Source: Streptomyces cyanogenus (GTDB taxonomy: Bacteria > Actinomycetota > Actinomycetes > Streptomycetales > Streptomycetaceae). From it: DNA of 64,000 nt. Positions 16,268 through 23,817 of this stretch are shown here, piece after piece (position 1 is the stretch's first letter; each line of letters begins with the position of its first letter). The stretch spans positions 6,091,001 to 6,155,000 of the forward strand of contig NZ_CP071839.1 in assembly GCF_017526105.1 (NCBI RefSeq). Direction: 5' to 3'. A program made the position numbers and the translations under genes. Below the pieces are notes generated by a model that did not search any database, was not told the origin of the DNA, and saw only the letters and a program-made list of their open reading frames with translations.

Positions 16268-16912
16268 CTACTCGAAGCCGTACCGCCGGGCCGACTCCTC
16301 CTCCTGGGCCAGCCGGCGCAGGGCCTGCAGGATCGGCTCGGTCAGCACCGCGCCGAGCACGGCCGTCTCCACCTTCTCCGCCTCCGACGGATGCGTCTCC
16401 ACGAAGTCGAGATCGAGCTTCGCCGTCTCGTGCATCAACTCGGCATAGGAAGCGAGAAGTTCGCCGCCCCACTCGTAGCCGAGCCGGCGGAACGCGGCCA
16501 CCGCCACCACCAGGGAGCGGTACGCGGGGGAGATCGTCGTCAGCAGCTTCGCGTTCGACCAGCCCACCCGGTCCAGCAGCTCGTCCGCCTCCCGGCGCGC
16601 GGCCCGGACGCACTCGTCGTCCTCGTCCGGCTCCGGGACCTGCGGCAGCGCCCACAGGGCCGCGCCCAGCCGGACGGTGCGGCCCAGGGAGTCGTCGTCG
16701 ACGTTCCGCAGCACCTCCCGGACCGTGGCCACCGGCAGTCCGCCGACCTGGACCATCGCCCGCACCAGCCGCAGCCGGCGCAGGTGCCCGTCGTCGTACT
16801 CCGCCGTCGTCGTGTTGATCTGGCGGCCCGGCGGCAACAGGCCTTCGCGCAGGTAGTACTTGATCGTCGCGGTGGTCACACCGCTGCGTCTGCTCAGCTC
16901 GGCAAGCCGCAT
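16268..16912 (-). CDS. MerR-family transcriptional regulator
   Basis: This 214-residue regulator has an N-terminal MerR winged helix, MRLAELSRRSGVTTATIKYY, with LREGLLPPGRQINTTTAEYD near 21-40 and LRRLRLVRAMVQVGGLPVATV. A mostly helical C-terminal domain of about 140 residues shows no metal-binding cysteine cluster, so the signal is probably not a metal. The ATG at 16912 follows AAGGAGG about 10 nt upstream; an in-frame start at 16948 falls inside the operator and was rejected. It is divergent from the DUF4188 gene across a TTGGATA palindrome. Confidence 0.85.
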   Translation of the reverse strand: MRLAELSRRSGVTTATIKYYLREGLLPPGRQINTTTAEYDDGHLRRLRLVRAMVQVGGLPVATVREVLRNVDDDSLGRTVRLGAALWALPQVPEPDEDDECVRAARREADELLDRVGWSNAKLLTTISPAYRSLVVAVAAFRRLGYEWGGELLASYAELMHETAKLDLDFVETHPSEAEKVETAVLGAVLTEPILQALRRLAQEEESARRYGFE

Positions 16913-16927
16913 GTCTTGCGCTCCTCC

Positions 16928-16948
16928 TTGGATAACGCCACTATCCAA
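16928..16948. promoter_or_regulatory. Probable MerR operator
   Basis: Perfect inverted repeat TTGGATA-N7-TATCCAA (16928-16948), with a further TTGGATAG at 16959-16966, in the 81-bp divergent gap. Spacing and symmetry fit a MerR-type site controlling both genes. Confidence 0.65.
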
Positions 16949-16993
16949 GCATCGGTCATTGGATAGCGCCGCTCACCGACGAGGGGGGAAGTC

Positions 16994-17491
16994 ATGGTGT
17001 CCCGTACCACCGCCGACGCGAAGGGCGAGGTCGTCGTCCTGCTGATCGGCATGCGCATCAACCGTTTCCGGGCCGTCCGTCTGTGGCTGCCGGTGATGCT
17101 CGCGATGCTGCGCATGCTGCGGGAGCTGGAGAAGGACCCGGCGCGGGGGCTGCGCGCCAAGGTGCTGCTGACCGCGTCGCCGCGCACGTACTACGTCGTG
17201 CAGTACTGGGAGTCCAAGGACAAGCTCTACGCCTACGCGACCGCGCCGGACGCGTTCCACCGCAAGGCGTGGGCTGCGATCAACCGCAAGGAGCGCGGGG
17301 GCAGGCTGCGCGGGCAGGTCGGGATCTGGCACGAGACGTATGTCGTGCCGGAAGGGTCCTACGAGGCGATCTACGGCGACATGCCGGCGTTCGGGCTGGC
17401 CGCCGCGCACGGGCAGGTGCCGTTGGAGAAGCGCGGGCGGTATGCCGCGGACCGGTTCGCCCATCGGTCGGGGGGCGATGCGGCCGCGTGA
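16994..17491 (+). CDS. DUF4188-family protein
   Basis: This 165-residue protein matches the DUF4188 family (YhaI-like monooxygenase-related). It shows EVVVLLIGMRINRFRAVRLW near the start, SPRTYYVVQYWESKDKLYAYA near 62-82, FHRKAWAAINRK, GQVGIWHETYVVPEGSYEAIY and NMP-like GDMPAFGLA. This group is often fused to or paired with MerR/PadR regulators. The fold resembles dimeric alpha-beta-barrel heme or small-molecule binding proteins; the function is unknown. The ATG at 16994 has GAGGGGGGAAG 6-8 nt upstream. Control by the divergent MerR gene is likely. Confidence 0.75.
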   Translation: MVSRTTADAKGEVVVLLIGMRINRFRAVRLWLPVMLAMLRMLRELEKDPARGLRAKVLLTASPRTYYVVQYWESKDKLYAYATAPDAFHRKAWAAINRKERGGRLRGQVGIWHETYVVPEGSYEAIYGDMPAFGLAAAHGQVPLEKRGRYAADRFAHRSGGDAAA

Positions 17492-17510
17492 TCGCTGTGG
17501 GGCGTCGGCC

Positions 17511-17581
17511 GGGTGCGGCTCCGTGGGCGTGCTCGCGCCCACGCGGCGCCGAGCCCGCATGCCAAACGGCCCCGCGCCCTT
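17511..17581. repeat. Dispersed Streptomyces-type intergenic repeat, copy A
   Basis: Contains the hairpin CGTGGGCG / CGCCCACG (17522-17543) and, read on the minus strand, GGGCGCGGGGCCGT, which also occurs near 43047. I know the general pattern (CGCGGGG, then a Cys-free hairpin, then GCGACCAGCCAC) as a common intergenic element of Streptomyces genomes. Confidence 0.6.
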
Positions 17582-17603
17582 CAGGCCGGCTGTTCCGTCC
17601 CCG

Positions 17604-17641
17604 GGAAGGACCTGCCGCGGCGTTGGGGCGGGTCCTTCCCC
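17604..17641. terminator. Convergent terminator between the DUF4188 gene and ndgR
   Basis: Stem GGGAAGGACC (17604-17613) / GGTCCTTCCC (17632-17641), between two convergent genes. Confidence 0.65.
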
Positions 17642-17663
17642 GGGCGGGGTTCTCCGGGGGCTC

Positions 17664-18380
17664 TCAGCCCGAGCGGCGCAGGGCCTCCGAGAGGCGGGCT
17701 GCCGCGTCGATGACCGCCTGGGCGTGCATACGGCCCGGGTGGCGGGTCAGGCGCTCGATGGGGCCCGAGACGGACACGGCGGCCACCACGCGGTTGGAGG
17801 GGCCGCGCACGGGCGCGGAGACGGACGCGACGCCCGGCTCCCGCTCGCCGATGGACTGGGCCCAGCCGCGCCGCCGTACGCCCGACAGGGCCGTCGCCGT
17901 GAAGCGGGCGCCCTGCAGGCCCCGGTGCAGGCGCTCGGGCTCCTCCCAGGCGAGCAGGATCTGCGCCGAGGACCCCGCCTTCATCGTGAGCGTGGAGCCG
18001 ACCGGGACGGTGTCCCGCAGGCCGGACAGGCGTTCCGCCGCGGCCACACAGATCCGCATGTCACCTTGGCGACGGTAGAGCTGGGCGCTCTCGCCGGTGA
18101 CATCACGGAGGTGGGTGAGCACGGGGCCCGCCGTCGCGAGCAGGCGGTCCTCGCCCGCCGCCGCCGCGAGTTCCGCGAGGCGCGGGCCGAGGATGAAACG
18201 GCCCTGCATGTCGCGTGCCACCATGCGGTGGTGTTCCAAAGCCACGGCCAGGCGGTGAGCCGTGGGTCGTGCCAGTCCGGTGGCGCCGACCAGACCCGCG
18301 AGGGTGGCCGGACCGGACTCCAGAGCGCTCAGGACGAGGGCCGCCTTGTCCAGAACGCCGACGCCGCTACTGTTGTCCAT
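17664..18380 (-). CDS. ndgR: IclR-family regulator NdgR
   Basis: This 238-residue IclR-type regulator has an N-terminal winged helix (VLDKAALVLSALESGPATLA, then GLARPTAHRLAVALEHHRMV) and an effector domain (GRFILGPRLAEL, DTVPVGSTLTMKAGSSAQIL, ASVSAPVRGPSNRVVAAVSV). The ATG at 18380 fits the family; the open frame continues to 18500 without support. NdgR is known to regulate leucine, isoleucine/valine and methionine biosynthesis and antibiotic production in Streptomyces, and to bind upstream of leuC. Its position head to head with leuCD makes this assignment strong. Confidence 0.92.
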   Translation of the reverse strand: MDNSSGVGVLDKAALVLSALESGPATLAGLVGATGLARPTAHRLAVALEHHRMVARDMQGRFILGPRLAELAAAAGEDRLLATAGPVLTHLRDVTGESAQLYRRQGDMRICVAAAERLSGLRDTVPVGSTLTMKAGSSAQILLAWEEPERLHRGLQGARFTATALSGVRRRGWAQSIGEREPGVASVSAPVRGPSNRVVAAVSVSGPIERLTRHPGRMHAQAVIDAAARLSEALRRSG

Positions 18381-18587
18381 GCAACGATACTCACGTCTCA
18401 CTCTGTGAAACGCAAGTTCAATTTTCCGTGGAACGCGCCACCCTGGAATGACACAGCGGCCCGCAGACCAACGGGCCTGGCGGTGGACGCCCGGAATCAC
18501 GACGTTCAGGGGCCCCGAGAAGGGCAGTCACCGCTCCTCAAGATCTCTAGTTGGGTCGGTGGACGCTTGCCGGCCGGAGGGAAAGCG
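18381..18587. promoter_or_regulatory. Divergent ndgR-leuC control region
   Basis: 207 bp. The AT-richer stretch 18400-18435 holds TGAA-N7-TTCA followed by TTCC-GT-GGAA (18424-18433), which could be the NdgR operator and promoters. The leuC leader is about 150 nt long. No leucine-rich leader peptide was found. Confidence 0.5.
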
Positions 18588-20012
18588 ATGGGTAGGACAC
18601 TCGCGGAGAAGGTCTGGGACGACCACGTCGTCCGGCGCGCCGAGGGCGAGCCCGACCTCCTCTACATCGATCTGCACCTGCTGCACGAGGTGACCAGCCC
18701 CCAGGCCTTCGACGGCCTGCGCAAGAGCGGCCGGCCGGTGCGTCGCCTCGACCTCACCATCGCCACCGAGGACCACAACACCCCCACCCTCGACATCGAC
18801 AAGCCCATCGCCGACCCGGTCTCCCGGGCCCAGCTGGAGACCCTGCGCAAGAACTGCGCCGACTTCGGCGTGCGGCTGCACCCGCTGGGCGACGTCGAGC
18901 AGGGCGTCGTGCACGTCGTCGGCCCGCAGCTGGGTCTGACCCAGCCCGGCACCACCGTCGTCTGCGGCGACTCGCACACCTCCACGCACGGCGCCTTCGG
19001 CGCGCTGGCGTTCGGTATCGGCACCTCCCAGGTCGAGCACGTGCTGGCCACCCAGACGCTGCCCCTGGCCCGCCCGAAGACCATGGCGATCACGGTCGAC
19101 GGCGAGCTGCCCGAGGGCGTCACCGCCAAGGACCTGATCCTGGCGATCATCGCAAGGATCGGCACCGGCGGCGGCCAGGGCTACATCCTGGAGTACCGCG
19201 GTTCCGCCATCGAGAAGCTCTCGATGGAGGCCCGGATGACCATCTGCAACATGTCGATCGAGGCCGGCGCCCGCGCGGGCATGATCGCCCCCGACGAGAC
19301 CACCTTCGCGTACCTCAAGGGCCGCCCGCACGCCCCCGAGGGCGCCGACTGGGACGCCGCCGTCGAGTACTGGAAGACCCTGAAGACCGACGAGGACGCC
19401 GTCTTCGACGCCGAGGTCGTCATCGACGCCGCCGAGCTGTCGCCGTTCGTCACCTGGGGCACCAACCCCGGCCAGGGCGCGCCGCTTTCGGCGAACGTCC
19501 CCGACCCGGCTTCGTACGAAGACGCTTCGGAGCGGCTCGCCGCCGAAAAGGCACTGGAGTACATGGGGTTGGCGGCCGGACAGCCGCTGCGCTCCATCAA
19601 GGTGGACACCGTCTTCGTAGGCTCCTGCACGAACGGCCGCATCGAGGACCTGCGTGCCGCCGCGGACCTGCTGCGGGGCCGCAAAGTCGCCGACGGCGTA
19701 CGGATGCTGGTCGTCCCGGGCTCCGCGCGCGTGGGCCTGCAGGCCGTCTCCGAGGGCCTGGACGTGGTCTTCAAGGAGGCCGGCGCCGAATGGCGGCACG
19801 CGGGCTGCTCGATGTGCCTCGGCATGAACCCCGACCAGCTGGCCCCGGGCGAGCGCTCCGCCTCCACCTCCAACCGCAACTTCGAGGGCCGGCAGGGCAA
19901 GGGCGGTCGTACCCACCTGGTGTCGCCGCAGGTCGCGGCTGCCACCGCCGTCCTGGGCCACCTGGCCTCCCCGGCCGACCTGACCGACGTCCCCGCGCCC
20001 GCTGGAGTCTGA
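18588..20012 (+). CDS. leuC: 3-isopropylmalate dehydratase, large subunit
   Basis: This 474-residue aconitase-family subunit of isopropylmalate isomerase catalyses the second step of leucine synthesis with LeuD. It has GRTLAEKVWDDHVV at the start, the substrate loop DSHTSTHGAFGALAFGIGTS near 129-148, and the three 4Fe-4S cysteines, one in GSCTNGR near 347 and two in CSMCLGMNPDQL near 407-418. The ATG at 18588 follows GGAGG by 7 nt. Length is normal for the family. Confidence 0.97.
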   Translation: MGRTLAEKVWDDHVVRRAEGEPDLLYIDLHLLHEVTSPQAFDGLRKSGRPVRRLDLTIATEDHNTPTLDIDKPIADPVSRAQLETLRKNCADFGVRLHPLGDVEQGVVHVVGPQLGLTQPGTTVVCGDSHTSTHGAFGALAFGIGTSQVEHVLATQTLPLARPKTMAITVDGELPEGVTAKDLILAIIARIGTGGGQGYILEYRGSAIEKLSMEARMTICNMSIEAGARAGMIAPDETTFAYLKGRPHAPEGADWDAAVEYWKTLKTDEDAVFDAEVVIDAAELSPFVTWGTNPGQGAPLSANVPDPASYEDASERLAAEKALEYMGLAAGQPLRSIKVDTVFVGSCTNGRIEDLRAAADLLRGRKVADGVRMLVVPGSARVGLQAVSEGLDVVFKEAGAEWRHAGCSMCLGMNPDQLAPGERSASTSNRNFEGRQGKGGRTHLVSPQVAAATAVLGHLASPADLTDVPAPAGV

Positions 20013-20017
20013 GAACC

Positions 20018-20611
20018 ATGGAAGCCTTCACCACCCACACCGGCCGGGCCGTCCCGCTGCGCCGCAGCAACGTCGACACCGACCAGATCATCCCTGCTCA
20101 CTGGCTCAAGAAGGTCACCCGCGACGGCTTCGAGGACGGGCTGTTCGAGGCCTGGCGCAAGGACCCCGAGTTCGTCCTCAACCGTCCCGAGCGGCAGGGC
20201 GCCACCGTCCTGGTCGCCGGCCCCGACTTCGGCACCGGCTCCTCCCGCGAGCACGCCGTCTGGGCGCTGCAGAACTATGGCTTCAAGGCCGTGATCTCCT
20301 CCCGCTTCGCCGACATCTTCCGCGGCAACTCGCTGAAGAACGGCCTGCTCACGGTCGTGCTGGAGCAGAAGACCGTGGACGCGCTGTGGGAGCTGACCGA
20401 GCAGGACCCCACTGCTGAGGTCACTGTGGACCTTGAGGCGCGTGAGGTTCGCGCCGAGGGCATCACCGCCTCCTTCGAGCTGGACGAGAACTCCCGCTGG
20501 CGGCTGCTGAACGGCCTGGACGACATCTCCATCACGCTCCAGAACGAGGCCGACATCGCCGCGTACGAGGCGAAGCGCCCCGCCTACAAGCCGCGGACGC
20601 TCCCGGTCTGA
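20018..20611 (+). CDS. leuD: 3-isopropylmalate dehydratase, small subunit
   Basis: 197 residues: MEAFTTHTGRAVPLRRSNVD, DTDQIIPAHWLKK, the swivel-domain loop GPDFGTGSSREHAVWAL near 68-84, and FADIFRGNSLKNGLL. The ATG at 20018 is five bases past the leuC stop, and its ribosome-binding site lies in the leuC end, so the subunits are made from one coupled mRNA. Confidence 0.97.
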   Translation: MEAFTTHTGRAVPLRRSNVDTDQIIPAHWLKKVTRDGFEDGLFEAWRKDPEFVLNRPERQGATVLVAGPDFGTGSSREHAVWALQNYGFKAVISSRFADIFRGNSLKNGLLTVVLEQKTVDALWELTEQDPTAEVTVDLEAREVRAEGITASFELDENSRWRLLNGLDDISITLQNEADIAAYEAKRPAYKPRTLPV

Positions 20612-20659
20612 TCCGGATCCCCCGGCCAGGTCGGATTTCGGCCACCTCAACACCCCCTC

Positions 20660-20690
20660 TGTACCCCTGATCGCCACGATTGGGGGTACA
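20660..20690 (+). terminator. Hairpin downstream of leuCD
   Basis: TGTACCCC (20660-20667) / GGGGTACA (20683-20690), 48 bp past leuD. No T tract. Confidence 0.5.
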
Positions 20691-20876
20691 GCCATGTCTG
20701 CACCCGATCAGCCCTGCGGCTCCGCGCAGCTCAGCTCAACTGCCCACGTTAGGAGGGCTGTTGTTCGGGTATGTGAGTGCTGTGTTCGCGTCCCTCGCAA
20801 GTGCCTGGAAAGCCATTTGAGGCGGCAGTTGCCCCCTGCGCAGGCGACAACTCGCCCCAGATGGCACAATCTGTGC

Positions 20877-21107
20877 ATGGAACACGACGGCCAACTCCAG
20901 CTCTATACGGCGGTCGCGAACCAGCTCAAGGAAGCGCACGCAAGGGTGCGCGCACTGCAAGTCCCGGAGGGCGTACGGATGGCGCTGACCCGGAAGCTGC
21001 TGGTCATTACGGCCGCGGCCAAGCACGATCTCGCCGACGCGGCAAGGCGGCTCGATCGGTTCACGGCGGACCTCGACGCGGGTCGGATCCCCGAAGAGGA
21101 CCGCTGA
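20877..21107 (+). CDS. Small conserved-type helical protein (76 aa)
   Basis: No family name recognised. The 76-residue product (MEHDGQLQLYTAVANQL, KEAHARVRAL, VRMALTRKLLVITAAAKHDL, DAARRLDRFTADLDAG) is predicted to be nearly all amphipathic helix, compatible with a coiled coil or small dimer. It lies between leuD and hupS. The ATG at 20877 has no Shine-Dalgarno. A CACAAT at 20865-20870 ends 6 nt upstream, as expected for a leaderless transcript. The open frame extends back to 20694, but composition there looks non-coding. Confidence 0.65.
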   Translation: MEHDGQLQLYTAVANQLKEAHARVRALQVPEGVRMALTRKLLVITAAAKHDLADAARRLDRFTADLDAGRIPEEDR

Positions 21108-21243
21108 ACCGTCCGGGACGGCCGAGTCCGTTGCGGCACAAGGGTGATAAGCCCGTTTCGTGTTTGATTTGCGGTATATATCTGCCTAACGTGCGAAAAA
21201 GCTTGAACACTTTCGTTCTGGCGAAGTCTCCGAAGGGGAAGAC

Positions 21244-21906
21244 GTGAACAAGGCGCAGCTCGTAGAAGCGATTGCCGACAAGGTGGGTGGCCGCCAGCAG
21301 GCCGCCGACGCTGTCGATCATGTCCTGGACGCCATCGTCCGCGCGGTCGTCGCGGGCGAGCGGGTCTCGGTCACCGGCTTCGGGTCCTTCGAGAAGGTGG
21401 ACCGCCCCGCCCGCTACGCCCGCAATCCTCAGACGGGCGAGCGGGTTCGGGTCAAGAAGACCTCCGTGCCGCGATTCCGCGCCGGTCAGGGCTTCAAGGA
21501 CCTGGTGAGCGGCTCGAAGAAGCTGCCGCGCGGCGGCGAGGTCGCCGTCAAGAAGGCGCCCAAGGGCAGCCTGTCCGGCGCGCCGCCCACCATCGCCAAG
21601 GCCGTCGGCAAGAAGGCCGCCGCGAAGAAGACGGCCGCTGCGGCCAAGAAGACCACCGCGAAGAAGGCGGCGCCGGCGAAGAAGACCACGGCCACCGCCA
21701 AGAAGACCACGGCGAAGAAGGCGCCCGCCGCCAAGAAGACCACCACGGCGACCGCCAAGACCGCCGCGACGAAGACCGCCGCCAAGAAGACGACGGCGAA
21801 GAAGGCCCCGGCGAAGAAGGTGACCGCCAAGAAGGCCCCGGCGAAGAAGTCGACGGCCCGCAAGACCACCGCCAAGAAGACCACCGCCCGCAAGGCGACG
21901 TCGTAG
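21244..21906 (+). CDS. hupS: HU-type nucleoid protein with histone H1-like tail, HupS
   Basis: This 220-residue two-part protein has residues 1-90 as a normal HU domain (MNKAQLVEAIADKVGG, VTGFGSFEKVDRPARYARNP, VPRFRAGQGFKDLV). Residues 100-220 form a Lys/Ala-rich tail of KKTTAKK/KKAPAKK repeats like histone H1. This is HupS, the sporulation-associated HU paralogue of Streptomyces that compacts spore DNA. The GTG at 21244 follows AGGGGAAG. An AT-rich TATATAT at 21175-21181 about 65 bp upstream is a candidate -10. A clear terminator follows. Confidence 0.95.
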   Translation: MNKAQLVEAIADKVGGRQQAADAVDHVLDAIVRAVVAGERVSVTGFGSFEKVDRPARYARNPQTGERVRVKKTSVPRFRAGQGFKDLVSGSKKLPRGGEVAVKKAPKGSLSGAPPTIAKAVGKKAAAKKTAAAAKKTTAKKAAPAKKTTATAKKTTAKKAPAAKKTTTATAKTAATKTAAKKTTAKKAPAKKVTAKKAPAKKSTARKTTAKKTTARKATS

Positions 21907-21929
21907 GACCGCCAGGGCATTCACGCGCC

Positions 21930-21958
21930 GGGCCGGACTCCCCTGGGGAGCCCGGCCC
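21930..21958 (+). terminator. Terminator after hupS
   Basis: GGGCCGG ... CCGGCCC with a nested CTCCCC / GGGGAG stem, 24 bp past the hupS stop. Confidence 0.7.
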
Positions 21959-21977
21959 GCGGTGTGTGTAAGGGCGG

Positions 21978-22181
21978 TTAGAGGGTTTGAAGGGTTACGA
22001 GGGTGATCCGGAGGGTGTCGCCCTCGCCCTCCGTCTCGATCCGCACGCGCTGCCCGGGACGCAGCAGCCGGAGGTCCCCGGCGTCGAACGCGGCCCGGTC
22101 GAACGGCACCGGGGTGCCGTCGTCGAGGAGCACCTGTCCACTGCGGGTCTCCGGGTCGTAGGTGTACGAGGTGGCTTGCAT
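21978..22181 (-). CDS. Small cold-shock-domain-like protein (67 aa)
   Basis: 67 residues: MQATSYTYDPETRSGQVLLD, then DGTPVPFDRAAFDAGDLRLL, RPGQRVRIETEGE and DTLRITLVTLQTL. The order of strands and the phrases LLDDGTPVPF and LRPGQRVRIE resemble the second half of bacterial CspA proteins. The aromatic RNP1/RNP2 nucleic-acid-binding residues (KGFGFI, VFVH) are missing. It is therefore probably a small OB-fold protein of unknown role. The ATG at 22181 comes 5 nt after the cofC stop, so the two are probably co-transcribed. The OB-fold assignment is inference. Confidence 0.65.
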   Translation of the reverse strand: MQATSYTYDPETRSGQVLLDDGTPVPFDRAAFDAGDLRLLRPGQRVRIETEGEGDTLRITLVTLQTL

Positions 22182-22186
22182 GGCCG

Positions 22187-22894
22187 TCAGCGTAGTGGCT
22201 TCGGCTGCCGGCCGCCGGGGCCGCTCGCCGCCGCCGAGTGCGGGCCCGGCGCGGCCGGCCGGGCGCCCGCCGGCAGGGCCGCCGAAACCGCCGCCGTGTA
22301 CGGACCCACCCCGAGGGCCAGCGCCGCGCGCAGGTCCTGACCGGTGTCCACGTCCTGCCGTACCGAATCGACCCCCGCCAGCGCGAGTTCCGCCGCACCC
22401 GACGCCCGGTGCCGCATGCGGGAATCCACGCCGAACGCCGGACGCAGTGCGTGATCGCCCGCCGCCGCCAGCAAAGTCGTGCCCGCCTCGGCCGCATCCG
22501 CCAGAAAAGCCCGGGGGAATTCCGCGGCGGCGGTCAGCACCCGGGACAGTTCCGCCGGGCGCAAGGCCGGCAGATCGGCGTTCAGGGCCGCGACGGGAGT
22601 ACCGGGGCGGATGTGCCGTACGACGGCCGCGCCGTGTGCCAGGGCGGCGTTCAGGCCGCTGCGGGGGGCGTCCGGGACGATCCGCGCGCCCAGTGCGGCC
22701 AGCTCCCGGCCGGCCAGCTCGTCGTCCGTGACGACCGCCACATCCGACACCGCCGGGCACGCCACCGCCGCGGCCACCGTGTCCTGCGCGAACGCCAGCG
22801 CCAGCGCCGGGCGGACCCCGTCGCCGGCAGTGTCCGCGAGCCTGCTCTTGGCCCGCGTCAGGGGCTTCAGGGGGATGACCAAGGTCCACTGCAC
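22187..22894 (-). CDS. cofC: 2-phospho-L-lactate guanylyltransferase
   Basis: This 235-residue nucleotidyltransferase makes the activated precursor of cofactor F420. It has WTLVIPLKPLTRAKSRLA at the N-terminus, VVTDDE near 65, a Leu-Asn-Ala-Asp NADLP motif near 115 and FGVDSRMRHRASGA near 164. The GTG at 22894 (VQWTLVIPLK) was chosen over an upstream ATG at 22939 because alignment with the family starts there. The C-terminus has a Pro/Ala/Gly-rich tail. An LLM-class, possibly F420-dependent oxidoreductase lies at 58136. Confidence 0.9.
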   Translation of the reverse strand: MQWTLVIPLKPLTRAKSRLADTAGDGVRPALALAFAQDTVAAAVACPAVSDVAVVTDDELAGRELAALGARIVPDAPRSGLNAALAHGAAVVRHIRPGTPVAALNADLPALRPAELSRVLTAAAEFPRAFLADAAEAGTTLLAAAGDHALRPAFGVDSRMRHRASGAAELALAGVDSVRQDVDTGQDLRAALALGVGPYTAAVSAALPAGARPAAPGPHSAAASGPGGRQPKPLR

Positions 22895-23046
22895 CGGCGT
22901 ACCGTCCCTCTCTCGTCCCGCACATTGTCCCCGGGCCATCTGGCGCGGCGGGGAGCGGGGCGTACGGTGTTCTCGACAGACCGGCGGCCCGGGGCCAGAC
23001 TTGTGCGGCCCCCGCCGGGGTGGCAGTCCTAGAGGAAGGTGTCCTT

Positions 23047-23817
23047 GTGTCCCGCCGCAGAATCGGCTTCTGGTACCGCTTCGCCGCGGTGATCTGCAAA
23101 CCGCCGCTGGTGGTTCTGATCAAGCGGGACTGGCGTGGAATGGAGCACATTCCGGCCGAGGGCGGATTTATCACCGCGGTGAACCACAATTCCCACCTGG
23201 ACCCCTTCGCGTACGCGCACTATCAGTACAACACCGGACGGGTCCCGCGATTCCTGGCGAAGAGCGGGCTTTTCAAGAAGGGATTCGTCGGCGCCGCCAT
23301 GCGCGGCACCGGGCAGATCCCCGTCTACCGCGAGTCCACGGACGCCCTGAGCGCCTTCCGGGCCGCGATCGACGCCGTCGAGCGCGGCGAGTGCGTGGCC
23401 TTCTACCCCGAGGGCACCCTCACCCGCGACCCGGACGGCTGGCCCATGACCGGCAAGACCGGCGCCGCCCGGGTCGCCCTGCAGACCAAGTGCCCGGTCA
23501 TCCCGGTCGCCCAGTGGGGCGCCAACGAACTGCTGCCGCCGTACGCCAGGAAGCCCAGCCTCTTCCCGCGCAAGACGCACCACGTGCTGGCGGGCCCGCC
23601 GGTGGACCTCTCCCGCTTCTACGACAAGGAGATGACCCCGGAGGTGCTGAAGGAGGCCACCGAGGTCATCATGGCCGCCATCACCCGCCAGCTGGAGCAG
23701 ATCCGCGGCGAGAAGGCGCCCGAGACGCCGTACGACCCGCGCCGTGAGCGGATCGAGCAGCGGCGCCGCACCCAGGCGCAGACGCGGGCCAGGCAAGCGG
23801 AAGGGCAGAGCAAGTGA
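23047..23817 (+). CDS. 1-acyl-glycerol-3-phosphate acyltransferase (PlsC-like)
   Basis: This 256-residue lysophospholipid acyltransferase has the catalytic NHNSHLDPF (NHX4D motif as NHNSHLD) near 47-55, the substrate-binding FYPEGT near 119, and PVIPVAQWGANELLPP near 155. The GTG at 23047 follows AGGAAGG by 7 nt. The C-terminus is a charged Arg/Gln-rich tail (RRERIEQRRRTQAQTRARQA), possibly membrane- or RNA-associated. It overlaps gpsA by GTGA, so both phospholipid genes are coupled: GpsA supplies glycerol-3-phosphate and this enzyme acylates its product. Confidence 0.9.
   Translation: MSRRRIGFWYRFAAVICKPPLVVLIKRDWRGMEHIPAEGGFITAVNHNSHLDPFAYAHYQYNTGRVPRFLAKSGLFKKGFVGAAMRGTGQIPVYRESTDALSAFRAAIDAVERGECVAFYPEGTLTRDPDGWPMTGKTGAARVALQTKCPVIPVAQWGANELLPPYARKPSLFPRKTHHVLAGPPVDLSRFYDKEMTPEVLKEATEVIMAAITRQLEQIRGEKAPETPYDPRRERIEQRRRTQAQTRARQAEGQSK

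Noticed and set aside
18448..18587. Leucine attenuator leader peptide upstream of leuC
   Set aside because: The ATG-initiated frame in the leader has no run of Leu codons and no terminator/antiterminator pair is evident.
20694..20876. Longer N-terminus for the small helical protein before hupS
   Set aside because: The extension is Cys/Arg-rich with irregular codon use and contains a hairpin just before it; the ATG at 20877 with a matching -10 explains the data better.
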